Shown here one piece after another: positions 46,724-58,245 of a stretch of 64,000 nucleotides of DNA; the first letter of the stretch is position 1, and the number at the start of each line of letters is the position of its first letter. The notes under the pieces are model-generated. The model saw only the letters and a program-made list of their open reading frames with translations, did no database searches and was not told the DNA's origin. Origin of the DNA: Coprinopsis marcescibilis (Eukaryota; Basidiomycota; Agaricomycetes; Agaricales; Psathyrellaceae). Where the stretch lies: assembly GCA_004369085.1 (NCBI GenBank), contig ML210227.1, positions 1 to 64,000 of the forward strand. The letters are read 5' to 3'. Both the position numbers and the translations under genes were made by a program.

Positions 46724-48558
46724 TGCGTATACTATAGTAGTTGTTTGAGTGCAAGGCGACGATGGGCGGGAGCGTTCAAGAGGCAAACGATAATCAAACC
46801 AGTTTTGACCTGATCTGGCCTAATCCAAACATTTCACCTGATCAGGATCGATTGCCGCCATGTCTCCGATTTGGAACGTTCAAGAATAACATACCTACGT
46901 CATCGAAGGTCTGTTCAAGAAATCAGAAAATTTCATGTGCTCGGATATCTGTCTTTATCAGGGATGTGATACAGAGAAACTGGGGTACTTTCGTCTCGAG
47001 CTCCGTTTGGCTCGGTCAGATCCCACTGCCTGTCCTGCTCTGAGAAAGACCGTCGAACCCACGTCCCTGTCCATTGATCCAGCTTCAGAAGAAGAATGTA
47101 CCCGAATTGGGAGGTGCTGGATGGTGCTGAACTTGAAAGCATAAGTATCTCGAGATGCGGTACATAGGATAGAGCTATCGGGGAAATCGGGATCACCTCG
47201 AGGCCGTAATTGCGGAAACTAGGTACATAGTGAACAAGAATGGATGGATGACAGGCACAGATGTGTGTGTAGCGGTGTGTTGGTGCTTCAGAGCAATAGA
47301 ATGTGATTAGAACGTGAGTTCAAGTGAGCCCCCGCTGCCAGCTGAATACAGTCGAACGTGTGAGGTGTCCTACATGTGCGAGTACATCTACGAGGAGCGG
47401 GGACGAACGCGAACGCTCGATTTATCGAAATAACGATGGGTATCCACATAGAGCTCCAGCGTCGTGTACCAATTGGAGTATCCATCTGTAGACGGAGATT
47501 ATGCAGGGAATTGGTAACTCCGCGACAGTCTTCACGACCCTTGCTTCGGTGATATAGTGGTAATCGCTGTTAACCATCGCCGATGAGCTCGTCGAAGGAG
47601 CTCCGTGCCTAGCCATTATCAAAGAGCTTCACGAGCATTCCAGAAGAATCCACAGCAAGAAGACATCGAACCTGAAGACTTCTACGGAGGAGAAGACAAG
47701 ACTGTCTGACGAAGAATCATCGGACATCCTCGTGACAGGAGCCTTTCGAGCCACCCACCGAGGACTCATGCCACGAGTGTCCTTCGGGTGGTCCAATTCA
47801 TGCCTGTAAGTGTTCACTTCCCCAAGGTGGTTTAGTCCGGCATTCAACATTCAACGAGTCGACTTGGATCCTTACACCGCTTCCAGAAAACGACGTCGGA
47901 GATCACGCAGAATGTCGAGAATACATGAGCCTCAGATCAAGCGACAGCTTTCTCCTGGTAGTATAGTAGTCCTGTGAAACGAGGGGCCCCTACCTGTAAA
48001 AAAAAGAAACTTTTCGACTGGTCAATGTCTCAGATAGGGGGTGGCTGTGTCTCCGCGAGCCCGAGCGCACGCCCCTATCGTCAACTTTCATGTTTCGCTG
48101 GGGACATAATGCGAGCGCTAGGCTTTTTAGTTTTGCCCGGCTTTTAGTTTTACCTGACGCCCGACGAACCCAAGCAATAAAATCTTTTCTTGTTGACTTT
48201 GTTGTTCCGACGCTGATATATCATGACCAGAAGACCATCGTTATCCTAGATCCACAAACCTTTCAATGAAGCTGTATGACCCCCATCCGACCAGGCTCTA
48301 CAACACCCTCATAAGCTCGCACAGTACCGTATGCTGAGCGCTTCCTGGGGCCGAGTGTACTGTTATGATAGTTGAGCAGTCACAGATAATCAGCGGAGAA
48401 ACACCAAATCTTAACGAAGTTCATTTCGGCAAGAATGAGAGAAGAAGCATTGCTCCGATGAGCTCGACCAGTGGGCTATAAAACGAGTGCACTAAGGTCA
48501 TTTGTATGCTCGAATAAGTGCCGCTTCAAATAAAACTTGGAGCACCTTTTCAACCGAC
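46724..48558. other. Intergenic stretch
   Basis: No gene supported. Open frames at 46933-47196 (minus) and 47629-47850 (minus) lack motifs and have no convincing splice partners. A TATA-like GGCTATAAAACG at about 48475 belongs to the secreted-peptide gene that follows. Confidence 0.35.
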
Positions 48559-48764
48559 ATGCGCCTCAGCTTCAATCTTTTATCGGGTGCCGTAGCCATT
48601 GCCGTCGCCTCTTACACGGCCAGTGCTACTCCTGGTAAGCAGCTATATGCTCTCGGCCCAAACCTAACCCGGCTCACAAATTGATACCAGTTGGATTCCT
48701 GCCCAACGCTGCTGTCAGGCCACCCCCGCCGTATGAAGGTTGCCCCGGGCGCATTTGTCTGTAA
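48559..48764 (+). CDS. Secreted peptide precursor A, Cys-x3-Ile-Cys-Leu end
   Basis: Exons 48559-48634 and 48691-48764 (phase-1 intron of 56 bp) give 49 aa. Residues 1-24 are a signal peptide (MRLSFNLLSGAVAIAVASYT, then ASATP). The mature part is about 25 residues and Pro-rich; it ends RPPPPYEGCPGRICL followed directly by the stop. The two Cys are four residues apart and would form a six-residue ring if bonded. A TATA box stands about 80 bp upstream (48477). Too short for most gene finders. The same arrangement recurs in three neighbouring genes (49466, 51458, 52529), which is the main support for calling it a gene. Confidence 0.72.
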
Positions 48765-49465
48765 GCTAGGGCCTGAGAGCTCCGCCAAGGTATGCTGCGC
48801 CAAGATGACTACCGGAAAGTCTCCGTAGCTAATAACTTATAAGCCTCTGCCACCAGGTTTGGTTCGTTGAAATGATAGGAGCGACTGGAATTTCTGCTAG
48901 TTTCTGGAGTTGCTGCTCGCCATGAACACTTTGTTCTCTGTAGTCTGTCTCCAGAGATCACCTGTACATCTGTTTATATAGCGCTTGTACTCTTTATAAA
49001 AAATGTCTCTCGTACGTTCCCGCGTTTACCACAAGGTCTTATCTTCGGCATCTCTCCCCGGAACAAAAGGAATCCCTTGGGACTTTACCTTCCACCACTT
49101 GAACCGTCTTCTTTATTAAATACCCTCCCCCAGGCTTGACAGAGCGTGAGTTTGTTCCGGTTCCGAAGGACTTGAACTCTCCAGTATTTGCAGTAAATGG
49201 TCTGTCCCCGCTCAAGCGTGATTCTCTATAGGGCCGGTTAATCCACAACAAGCGTGAACTGAAACTCAAAATTGTATGCTGCAAGGACATTGTCGCAATG
49301 TCCTTTTAATGGTTTATGGGTCCCAAGAGTACCTTGGCTCGGGATGCGGTATTATAAGAAGCCTCAGAGGGGCTTATCTTGACATCAGACAGCAGCTGTC
49401 TCCTTTCTCCCTTGACACCGCCAGTCCGACGTCAGCAGCGTCGAAAGGACTACCCCGTATCACAT

Positions 49466-49686
49466 ATGCATTTTGTGAATTTTCTATGCGGGGCTCTTGG
49501 AGCTCTGTATCTCGTAGCGGCAGTGCAATCAGCGCCTAGTGAGTATATCATTGCTTGCACCATCGTATCAAGCCATCTAATGCAGAAATATTAGTCGATT
49601 CAAAAGCAGAACCCGCAGCAGAGCTCGCTAGGCCAGTTCCGCCCGATTCAGAAGAAGGGGGATGCACGCCATTCATATGCATTTGA
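49466..49686 (+). CDS. Secreted peptide precursor B, Cys-x3-Ile-Cys-Ile end
   Basis: Exons 49466-49538 and 49595-49686 (phase-1 intron of 56 bp) give 54 aa. The signal peptide is MHFVNFLCGALGALYLVAAV followed by QSAP. The mature part, about 30 residues, is acidic and Pro-containing, and ends ARPVPPDSEEGGCTPFICI-stop. Its central hydrophobic 'GALGALYLVA' is close to 'GVLGVLYLAG' of precursor C. A TATA-like element (TATTATAAG) lies about 110 bp upstream. The intron sits just after the predicted signal cleavage site, as in A and C. Confidence 0.74.
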
Positions 49687-51457
49687 AGAAATTTACATTG
49701 GGCTCTGTCGTTCTGAGATCCTATGTGAGTTTATCTCGGCTGGAACGCTTGTTTACCAAGTACTGATATTGCAGCTCGCCTTTTTAGGAATTCGAAGGGC
49801 CACAATTAATCTCTGTGTAATAATAGTGACAAATAAAAATTTCTCTAGCGTTGCTTTCAAGAGAGGGGGGCTGTAAATGGGTTCAATGAAAGCACCAGTA
49901 TCTCAGGTATGATGCAAGGACTTTGCTCGGATATAAGTAGAGGAATAACCGACAACGATGCGCCACGTCAGTTCAGTCCAGGCCCGGGTCAGCGCGTCTT
50001 ATGCACATATTGATATATGACAATTAACCCGTGTTGACTGGCATAGCACGGTTACGATATGTACAGTGACTCTGGCAACACGAGAGGTTCAGCCAGTGAC
50101 AAGTGCACATAAGCGCCAAAGACTTTGCGGCGAGAGGGCATACACTACTGTGTGTTGAAGTCTCGTTTCACAGTAACCGATAAACATTTGGCATCTCCGG
50201 GATAGTATTATCACCGTAGCACACTATCTCGCTACAGACTCAGTGCTAGGAGTTTACGTTCAAACTTCAGCCTCGCTCCCAGAATGCGGCGTCTCGCTGG
50301 TCTTGGCGCCAAGCAAGCGCCCGAGCTTCCGAATGTATCCTCATCTGTGTGAAGATAGTCGCCTCCGGAGTCCGAGTTACCCCATATCCTTGACGTACTA
50401 TATGTTAGCACCTGAGTCCCTAGGTCCGTTTTGCCCGGCTCTCTCGATCATGCGCCACATAATGTTTGCGCTGGTGGAGGTTTGCCCACGTCACTGCATG
50501 GTCATTGCCAGCCCACTACAATTGCCGCGTTCCTAAAGGTTTGCATGTGCTCGAGGCCTACAGATACCCCACAGACTCCAGCTGCAATCGAGGGAATCCA
50601 ATCCACTTCGGATTTACTCCGTCTGGACCAAGCTTGGTCATGGGCAAAATCGTCTCATCGTGGCTTGAGCTTGGTCCCAAAGGATATTATAGGGAGGTGC
50701 AACTTGCTTGAAGGCTTTGATGCAGTTCCCAACTCCTTCTTCAGCTATCTGGCACCCGGAGACCCGGATAATTTCATTGTAGCGTAGAAATTTGACAATC
50801 ATCAATCTCTCGAAGTTGATACACCAGTGGAGTGAGTAACTTCAACTTGAGGCTTCTAAGCCCGCACGCCTAGCCAATGGAAGTCGCTTCTTTGTCTATG
50901 TCCAGGGTATATCTTGCTCCTCAAGCCGTGCTTGAGTGACTTCCATTTGGATCCATCTGTCTAGTGGTGCTCCGGATCCATGCTTCTTTGCATGTACCTG
51001 GTATATGTCAGTACCACGATGTTTTGAAGGGCTTCCCAGTCTCGGCATCTCTCTTCACAACAAACCATGATTTCTTGGATCCGTACATAGCAGCACTACA
51101 TGGCACTGTACCCAATACCTCCCGATCTGCCATATGTGACAGAGTGTGTGTTTTCTCCAGAGCCGGAGAACCCTGAATTCACAGTTTGCGACCAAGAGCA
51201 GGTCAGGGGAGAATCTTTCCGAAGTCGCCAAGTGAATTTCTATCGGTCGGGTAATCGATGACAATAGTTGGGGCATGGAATAGCACTGCATACTCTGAGA
51301 AAGGGTGATATGTCTCAGGAGTACCTGGTTCTAGATTTGCAGGGGCGGACTCGGGAATGTAGTGGGTACGTATAAAAGCGTATCACTGTCTTGATATCAG
51401 TATCTCTGTTCTCGTTCCTCCCCCTTGCCATTACTACCGCTCAGGCAACAACCAATT
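49687..51457. other. Spacer between peptide genes B and C
   Basis: No further peptide gene with the signal-exon/Cys-exon plan was found on the plus strand here. Open frames at 50243-50787 overlap each other and have no recognisable features. Confidence 0.35.
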
Positions 51458-51711
51458 ATGCTCTTCAAGCAATCTGTAAACGTTGTACTTGGTGTACTCG
51501 GGGTCTTGTACCTCGCAGGAACTGCATATTCCACGGCATGTGAGATTCTTGAAACAATTCGTAGTAGATATTATCTGACGAGTGTGCGGAAATAGTCGTG
51601 GCTACAGCTGAGCCTGAAGTGACAGCCGAGGCGATTGTCAAGCGCGATACTACTTCACTCATGAGCGGCAGTCTTCCTAAGCCTTGTCCTCCGGCATGCC
51701 ATCACGGTTAG
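51458..51711 (+). CDS. Secreted peptide precursor C, variant end
   Basis: Exons 51458-51539 and 51596-51711 (phase-1 intron of 56 bp) give 65 aa. The signal peptide is MLFKQSVNVVLGVLGVLYLA followed by GTAYSTA. A propeptide-like stretch with Glu/Ala/Val ends in Lys-Arg (a Kex2-type site), after which the last 21 residues contain 'SLPKPCPPACHHG'-stop. The Cys pair is three residues apart, not four, and the Ile-Cys-Ile end is replaced by Cys-His-His-Gly. So gene organisation is kept while the terminal motif has changed. TATA box GTATAAAAGCG at about 51370. Confidence 0.7.
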
Positions 51712-52528
51712 GGAATATTTGTGCGTGCTCAATTTCTTGTTGAATTTGAGTAGTTGCTCAACTTTGGAAATAGACCGTCTTTTATAAAGATCTCAGCGCT
51801 ACATTGCCCCGATGTATATGGTTAAAAGAGAGCTAGATAACATACAAAGGTGTTTAAATATATACGAGATGTCACCGATAACCCTGTGTCAAGTCAGCTC
51901 AGCGTACTCCGCACGTCTTGAATGTTGAGTGTACGTCTTAAGGCAACCATTTTGGTGGCATGAGAGTGGCCCAATGGGGAGCGCGGTGGGCACCTTTTGC
52001 GGTCAATCGAGTGTTGCAATGAATCCTACCTGTGAGCGCAACAGTGCTATACATCAACTTCAGAGCGAGAAGGACGATTTGCTGGTTTACAGAGCATCTG
52101 CTATGTGAAACACAGATCGGTACCTGCGGTAGCATAGCGACACATCCTTGGTATCTGGGTGACGATCATCCAAAGCTTCTAATTTCCCGTAGCTTCCTGG
52201 TACAAGGACAGAACTCAATTGCGTAGAAGGGCTTGGGATTACAGCATAATAGTAAACTTGGGGACCCGAGCTCAGCCCTATTTAAACTTTTGCGAATGAG
52301 TGCGGCTTCTGGCAACAAAAGCCGCGCAAGTTGCAAGACTCAGGACGAACCCATAGCCGACCATCACGAGACGCGCTGATGCATGTCAAACGCTGAAGTG
52401 TATAAGTGTATCCCTGCGCGAGTGCTCACAGACAAAGGTTTCAACTTCACAGTCCTGGTTCGACTGGCGGCACCAACCATACTCTTTTACTCTTAACAAA
52501 GAATTCAGTACCCATCCTCTCCAGGACC

Positions 52529-52835
52529 ATGTCGATCACGCAGTCTAGCTTGAAGGCATATGTCTGGGTCATCGCAGTTCTTATCTTCCAGACGACCAGG
52601 CCCGTCTTCGTCGCCGCTGCACCAGTTACGCAGCTGGTTCCGTCGCTACTCAACAAGCCCGTACTGGCAAAGCCTAAGTTACTCGTTCCCCTCAAGCCTG
52701 AGATTTTGATACCTCCCGGTACGCTCTTCATATGCACAAGATGATGTCAGACCGCTTACTTGTGGCTCAGTTAGGATCCCAATAGTCAAGCTTCCGGTCT
52801 TTAACCCCGAGTGTTCTCGAAGTATCTGTATCTAG
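52529..52835 (+). CDS. Secreted peptide precursor D, Cys-x3-Ile-Cys-Ile end
   Basis: Exons 52529-52718 and 52771-52835 (phase-1 intron of 52 bp) give 84 aa. N-terminal hydrophobic segment 'AYVWVIAVLIFQTT' with a likely cleavage after 'FVAAA'. A Pro/Leu/Lys-rich middle part (KPVLAKPKLLVPLKPEI) precedes the intron. The last exon reads 'RIPIVKLPVFNPECSRSICI'-stop, matching the end of A and B in Cys spacing and final residues. It has the longest pro-part of the four. A TATA-like TGTATAAGTG is at about 52400. Confidence 0.7.
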
Positions 52836-53248
52836 TTGACCCCGTGGCGTTGCCTGGCTGTAGATCTATTAGCTACTTACTTGAGCCTGTCTACTCGTGT
52901 TTAAATCTAAATATGTGCCATTGATCAATTGGCAGTGAGCACGAATCGAATGAAGGCAATATAGAGGCCCAAACTACAAAAGGGGGAAGAGGATCAAAGA
53001 TCCGGAGTTTGCCGAACATGACCAATCATTGCCAAACAGTCATCCAAAGGCCGTCCTCATCATCGGCAACGACATCGACGCTTCAAGACTCGACGACGAC
53101 AAAGTAAGTGCCGAATTTCTGCTGGTATATCGTTTTGGACAGTGGTCCAGAGTGTTCTGCTGCATTTTTGTATTGGAATTCGAGCTGGATCACGGTGGAT
53201 GGGTTAGATTCGTGTTGGATGACATACTGATTTAGCTCTTTCTGCAGA

Positions 53249-53944
53249 ATGACTTTCTCGGAGTACCAGGTCGTTGGCCGCCATTTGCCAACTGAAAATG
53301 AGCCCACCCCAAAAATCTACCGCATGAGGATATTTGCCCCCAATGAGGTCGTCGCCAAGTCGCGTTTCTGGTACTTCTTGAGGTGCGCAAATTTGCAACA
53401 TCGTATACGAAACCTTGCTGAACGTTTTGCAGGCAGTTGAAGAAGGTCAAGAAGGCCAGCGGAGAGATTCTCGGTGTGAACGTTGTCAGTATCATGATGT
53501 CCCTTGCAGCCCTCAAGAGGCAGGCGGAATGGGTTTACTAACCATGCAACAATATGTTGTTTCCTAGATCCACGAGAAGCGTCCCTTGCAGGTCAAGAAC
53601 TTCGGTATCTGGATCCGCTACGACTCTCGCTCCGGTACCCACAACATGTACAAGGAATTCCGTGAGCTTTCCCGCACCGATGCCGTCAAGGCCCTTTACC
53701 AGGACATGGCCGCCAGGCATCGTGCCCGATTCAGGTCCATCCACGTACGTTGGCGATGTCTCGACCTGCCACTGTCTCTGACATCATCATTTAGATCCTC
53801 CGCGTCGTCGAGATCAAGAAGACCGAGGATATCCGCCGCCCTTACATTAAGCAGCTCATTACCCCCAAGCTCAAGTTCCCCCTTCCCCACAGGATCCCCA
53901 AAATCCGCTCGACCTTCATCGCCCACCGCCCTTCGACCATCTAA
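53249..53944 (+). CDS. RPL20: 60S ribosomal protein eL20 (L18a/L20)
   Basis: Exons 53249-53382, 53433-53484, 53568-53744 and 53795-53944. The product of 170 aa starts [20 protein letters not shown] and includes '[20 protein letters not shown]', '[19 protein letters not shown]', '[20 protein letters not shown]' and '[20 protein letters not shown]', all characteristic of eL20, plus the C-terminal '[20 protein letters not shown]'. The length is normal. Lys/Arg-rich, cytosolic large subunit. Sequence before the first intron suits a ribosomal protein gene with a short 5' leader. Confidence 0.96.
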
Positions 53945-54594
53945 GTGCACCTTACTGGTGTTCTTGTTGATTTCGGGCCAGCCTTGGAGCGCGCGAAAGG
54001 TCAGGACGACTTCGTGGACAAGGGCTATATGTATTCTGTTGTACCTATGTCTTATGTCGAGTATCATACAACACCCTCCGCGTCGTGCTATCATATTTCT
54101 ACCTCCATTATCCCCATTCGAAAAGGCGTAGGCGCCCTTCAAAACGCAGGTCTAACAATGGCTAATCTAAGCTATATCTTTCCGGGTTAAGATGTAGGGG
54201 TGTTAGGAGTTGTCCGGCGATCAAGAAATGGGTTATTTTGTTTCGGGGAGTTGAAATTTGAAACGCGTTTCGCTTCATAGCCGAATTGAATTTGTCGACA
54301 TTGTATAATGTATTAATCGTCAGAAGAGTTTCTCCTCGTTACGACTGACGCTAAGAGGATCCCAAAATTAGCTATATAAACTTACATACTGTAGCATTCT
54401 TCCAATAACATTATAATAATAATTGTGGGGACACCAGAAAGAGTTCATTTGCGAACTATCCTCCCAAGTTCATATCGGATCTCAGTAGCCGAAACCTGCT
54501 GGGTGGAAGCCTTCCGTGCGTGCGTTAAAGTAGGGTCGCCTAGGCCTTTGCGTTGCGTAATATTATTCAGTTGACCATTTTCATCTGATGAAGC
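53945..54594. other. Intergenic stretch between converging genes
   Basis: The 3' regions of the eL20 gene and the minus-strand seven-TM gene. No other feature is recognised. Confidence 0.5.
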
Positions 54595-56088
54595 TTATAA
54601 GCACATACCGACTTCGAGATAACTGGTGTAGTTATCTGGTCCTATCTGCGACGAGACGACTATAGACCGGCTTTCTTGAACCGGCAGCCTTGTTAGAGCT
54701 GCCTCTTTCATATTCAGAATGAGCCTTGAGACTATAAGCGTCGTTATTCTGCATCTCATGTCAGCGTTTCTGTTCGCGCGCTTAATAGCGGTAATGAACT
54801 TACAATGTGCTGAAACTGGCATTCATTGCTTTTATGTCAGGCTGAAATGTGTGTACATATCACATCAGAATCCTGGATGAATTGAAAATGGTGAAACTGC
54901 CGACCGGAGCAAGCTAAGAACAACATGTGAGGAAGAAGGTTGTAAGATTGAATACGAATCCGATTCTTGCGGGTCTATTAGGACATACCAAGAACATCAG
55001 GACCGTGACCACATTTGCTACAAAGATGACGGCAAAGTAAATGACACCTGATGCGGGGTTAGTTATGACACTGGCCTTCTCTGACAAGTGACGCACCATC
55101 TCGAATAACGAGGGTGAAAAGGGACATTGGCCGGGCACCCTGTCGGCGGTAGAGTGTTACCGTTCTCCAAAGTGTTAGAAAGAAGATAACAGAGTCTAAT
55201 TAAGAGACGTTCTGTCAGTTATTTAATTCCCAGCCACGAACAAAATGCGACTCACCAAATAACAGTTCTGCTATCCATGAGAATACAAAGCGACTATTGG
55301 AATAGGTTGAGATCAATTTCCCAAGCCGTTTCACGGTGAGACATGCACCCACATGTGGTTCCTCCCGACGAGGATACACCCAACAATTCCTAGAGAACCG
55401 ACGTGGTTACTCAAAGGGAATAAGTAGCTGGAATACGGTGTTATCATACCTTCCGGAAGAACCAATCTCGTTCCGTCCGTAAACGCCCACTAATTGGGGA
55501 TGAGCTCTTATGCGTCAAAGTCTGAATCAGCGCTTACCGCTCCATACTCACAATTTTCACCGCGATCTCAACCACAAGCATAGCTGCGGCGAAGAGGGTG
55601 ACCACGAGGCCCCTGTTATAGATGGCGTGTATCCGGAGCACGAAGATCACGCCGACGACGCTAGCCGTCACGACTTTGAGGGCTTCTGGGAAGAGGATGT
55701 ATCGGTCGCAAACTTCGATACTCCACGGCTGATGAAATGCTATGGATGACGTTTCGGTTTCCAAGGGTTCTTAAACCAGGGAGAGAGAAGCCCTGCTCAC
55801 ACACAATGATGACAATGTATCCCAGGGGGGTAAGATACCTGTTCTGGTTCCAGGTCAGCGTGAAATGTTTGGTAGTTCATCGCCGAAGGGGCAATGATAA
55901 ACCCACCAGAGCGTAGAGGAGAGTTATCCTCGAGTAGCGTTCTTGCATCCATATCCGCTCAATTTCGTCTCCGGCTGTGATCATCATGTCGTAGAAGAGC
56001 ATCACTTTCAATATAATTCGCGGTCTGTGAGCTTCTGTTACCGGGGATTTCAATAGTTATGCCTACCACAAGAAGCAAGAGAGTACAT
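54595..56088 (-). CDS. Seven-TM membrane protein, DUF6533 type
   Basis: About ten short exons. Recognisable pieces in order are 'KVMLFYDMMITAGDEIERIW' (the DUF6533 start), 'NRYLTPLGYIVIIV', 'FHQPWSIEVCDRYILFPEAL', 'VGVIFVLRIHAIYNRGLVV', 'WAFTDGTRLVLPEG', 'RFVFSWIAELLF', 'DSVIFFLTLWRTVTLYRRQG', 'GVIYFAVIFVANVVTVLMFL', 'PDIKAMNASFSTL' and 'TTLIVSRLILNMKEAALTRL', ending 'YLEVGMCL'. All expected helices and loop motifs are present, so the gene looks intact. The first exon is unsure: ATG at 56088 gives MYSLASC, but joining it to exon 2 in frame needs a very short intron of 32 bp. Its closest relative is the damaged gene at 59103-60703. Confidence 0.78.
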
Positions 56089-57532
56089 CTTCGCAGCTTG
56101 ACTAGTTGATAAGTTCAGAGTAGCGCCCTTGCCTGACTGTTAATGGAAACCCACAGATGGTATGCCGTTTGGACCAGCTCCGCTCCAGGTACAACATTGC
56201 TGGTTGACATGGTACTAGCCTGTGACCTGGAGGGTCAGCAAAACGGGATCGAAAGGGGGGTGACACTTTCGAGGAGCGAATCCCTCTTTAAACCCCACGT
56301 ACCAGGCCTCGCCTGGGTTTCATATGTAACAAACAGCTCGATGGAGCACCTAGAGATTGCTATTTCCGTATAGACGGTCGAGCAGCCACCGAACTTTGGG
56401 AAACGCATGAGGGCATTACGTATGTACCTATCAGTGCAGTGAGGTCCAGTGACCTTGCATAAACATCAAGAGTACTAAATGGAGTGAATCCGCTTACATG
56501 GCCAGACAAGCAACGTGTTTGGCGCAGACTCCTATCAATCCCCACCGTAATGAAGCTATACAACGGCCATCAAGAAGTAGAGTCTGATGTCAAGTTCCGT
56601 ATGCTTATGTCGAGCTCGACACCACATTGACGATGTCCACCGTCGGCAGGTTGCTAGGGTTGTTGCTTCTTCAATGAACCAGTGCTAAAGCGCGAGGATC
56701 TCGCAGATCAACGGTCGCTAAAGCTATGCTCGGACAATGAGTGCGTCGAAATTAATCGCAGAGGATTGAATGATCGCTATCATCCCGGGGCTGTCACAAA
56801 GCGATACGGACAGGCAAATCGGTCGCTGTGACTTTGTGGCGAGCACCAGTGAGGTGTGTATCTCAACCTACAGAATGATTACCCATCGCGAGAGATATCA
56901 AACATGTTCAGATTGGTATCCCAATGCTTGTTGATGCCAGGCTTCGTATTGTAGAAGGGCTAATTGGCTTGGTTGAGAGGCACCTGTTATGCATCGCTGG
57001 GGTACCTCGCGCCATTGCACATATTGATGCCTCTTTGGAGTAGGGTGCTATGGGGACAATGAGACAGTACAATGCGATAAAGATCTCCTCTGAGTATGGC
57101 ACGGCTTAGCCCAGGGGCTACAGTCCAGAAGATTGGACAGTTGGCGACCAGAATACCTATTCCAGTGTTGCTTGACATGGGAATCCGTTTTGAAGAATTA
57201 ACAAAGCGTGTGTAGCACACTTCAGCTTGCACTATGTCTCGAGGATTAGAGAGGGTTGGAAAGAGCAGGAGAGAGCCCACAGCGCCGGATACTTGTGACA
57301 TCGGGCCTGTCAATGGTCCGATTGTTTTGGATAAAGGGGTTTTAGACAGTGGTAGACTAGATCGCTAAAAGGCCTTACCAGGCACATTCATCGTCGTGTC
57401 TGCAGCGCCAACTCAGGCCAGCTCACCACAACTCGCCGCCAAATCTTTGGATCATCGTTGTGCCGATGCTGTGGAAACTTCCTCGCTGGCCGCAAGCTCT
57501 TTCCAGCCGATCGCTTATGTGCGCTTACTAGT
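56089..57532. other. Intergenic stretch
   Basis: No gene supported. A minus-strand frame at 56987-57313 is open but has no recognised motif. The stretch ends at the putative target-site duplication of the hairpin element. Confidence 0.3.
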
Positions 57533-57540
57533 AAGTCTGT

Positions 57541-58237
57541 ATGGCGGGCGTTTTGGCGAAAAATTAAAAACACACACACATTTTGATTTCCATACACTTT
57601 TCACTGAACTTAGTCAAATTTGCTCATAAGTCATTGAAAGTGTATGCTATATAAAATAAAGAAAAACCCACACACTATTTCAAGTGAAATGGGAGACCGC
57701 ACACACACTTTTCGATGTGCCCGGAAATCCACACACACTTTTTGATGCCCATGAACTTACACAAACATTTTCGAAATTTGCGAAAGACCACACACACATG
57801 TCGTGCATACGTTCCTGACCTGAACAGCCGTGAATAGCCATCTGAGATCTCAGGAGGAATATGGAGTCGGTGATGAGGTTGCCCAAATGATGATTATGGA
57901 TTGTGCCGCCACCAATGCCGGTCATTATTGATTGGACTGGGAATCCACATTTGGTATTATGCATCTTGCCCTCTTGTCCTAATTCCAGTGATAAGAGCAA
58001 CTCATCCCGAATCAAGGTCTGCAGCTACAAGCTCTGGTGCTTCCAAAATGACACCTGCATTCACCGNNNNNNNNNNNNNNNNNNNNNNNNNNNNNNNNNN
58101 NNNNNNNNNNNNNNNNNNNNNNNNNNNNNNNNNNNNNNNNNNNNNNNNNNNNNNNNAAATTTGACTAAGTTCAGTGAAAAGTGTATGGAAATCAAAATGT
58201 GTGTGTGTTTTTAATTTTTCGCCAAAACGCCCGCCAT
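57541..58237. mobile_element. Inverted-repeat element with perfect 81-bp arms
   Basis: Bases 57541-57621 and 58157-58237 are perfect reverse complements over 81 bp (left arm begins ATGGCGGGCGTTTTGGCGAA). The right arm runs directly into the run of Ns, so the repeat may be longer. The flanks are AAGTCTGT (57533-57540) and AAGTCTGG (58238-58245), an 8-bp candidate target-site duplication with one mismatch, or a 6-bp AGTCTG duplication if the element starts with TATGG. Inside the left part are several spaced copies of a CACACACAC-TTTT unit. No transposase is visible. hAT-like by duplication length, but this is a guess. Confidence 0.78.
58067..58156. other. Assembly gap (90 Ns)
   Basis: A run of N at 58067-58156 directly beside the right arm of the inverted-repeat element. 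The unresolved sequence is probably the inner part of that arm; the two identical arms can form a hairpin or collapse in assembly. The real gap size is unknown. Confidence 0.95.
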
Positions 58238-58245
58238 AAGTCTGG

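Noticed and set aside
48559..52835. Mating pheromone precursors
   Set aside because: Basidiomycete pheromones end in a CaaX box with Cys at -4 and lack a signal peptide; these end with Cys at -2 and have one.
57680..58015. Minus-strand frame inside the inverted-repeat element as a transposase
   Set aside because: No catalytic or zinc-finger motifs; part of it is translated CACACA repeat.
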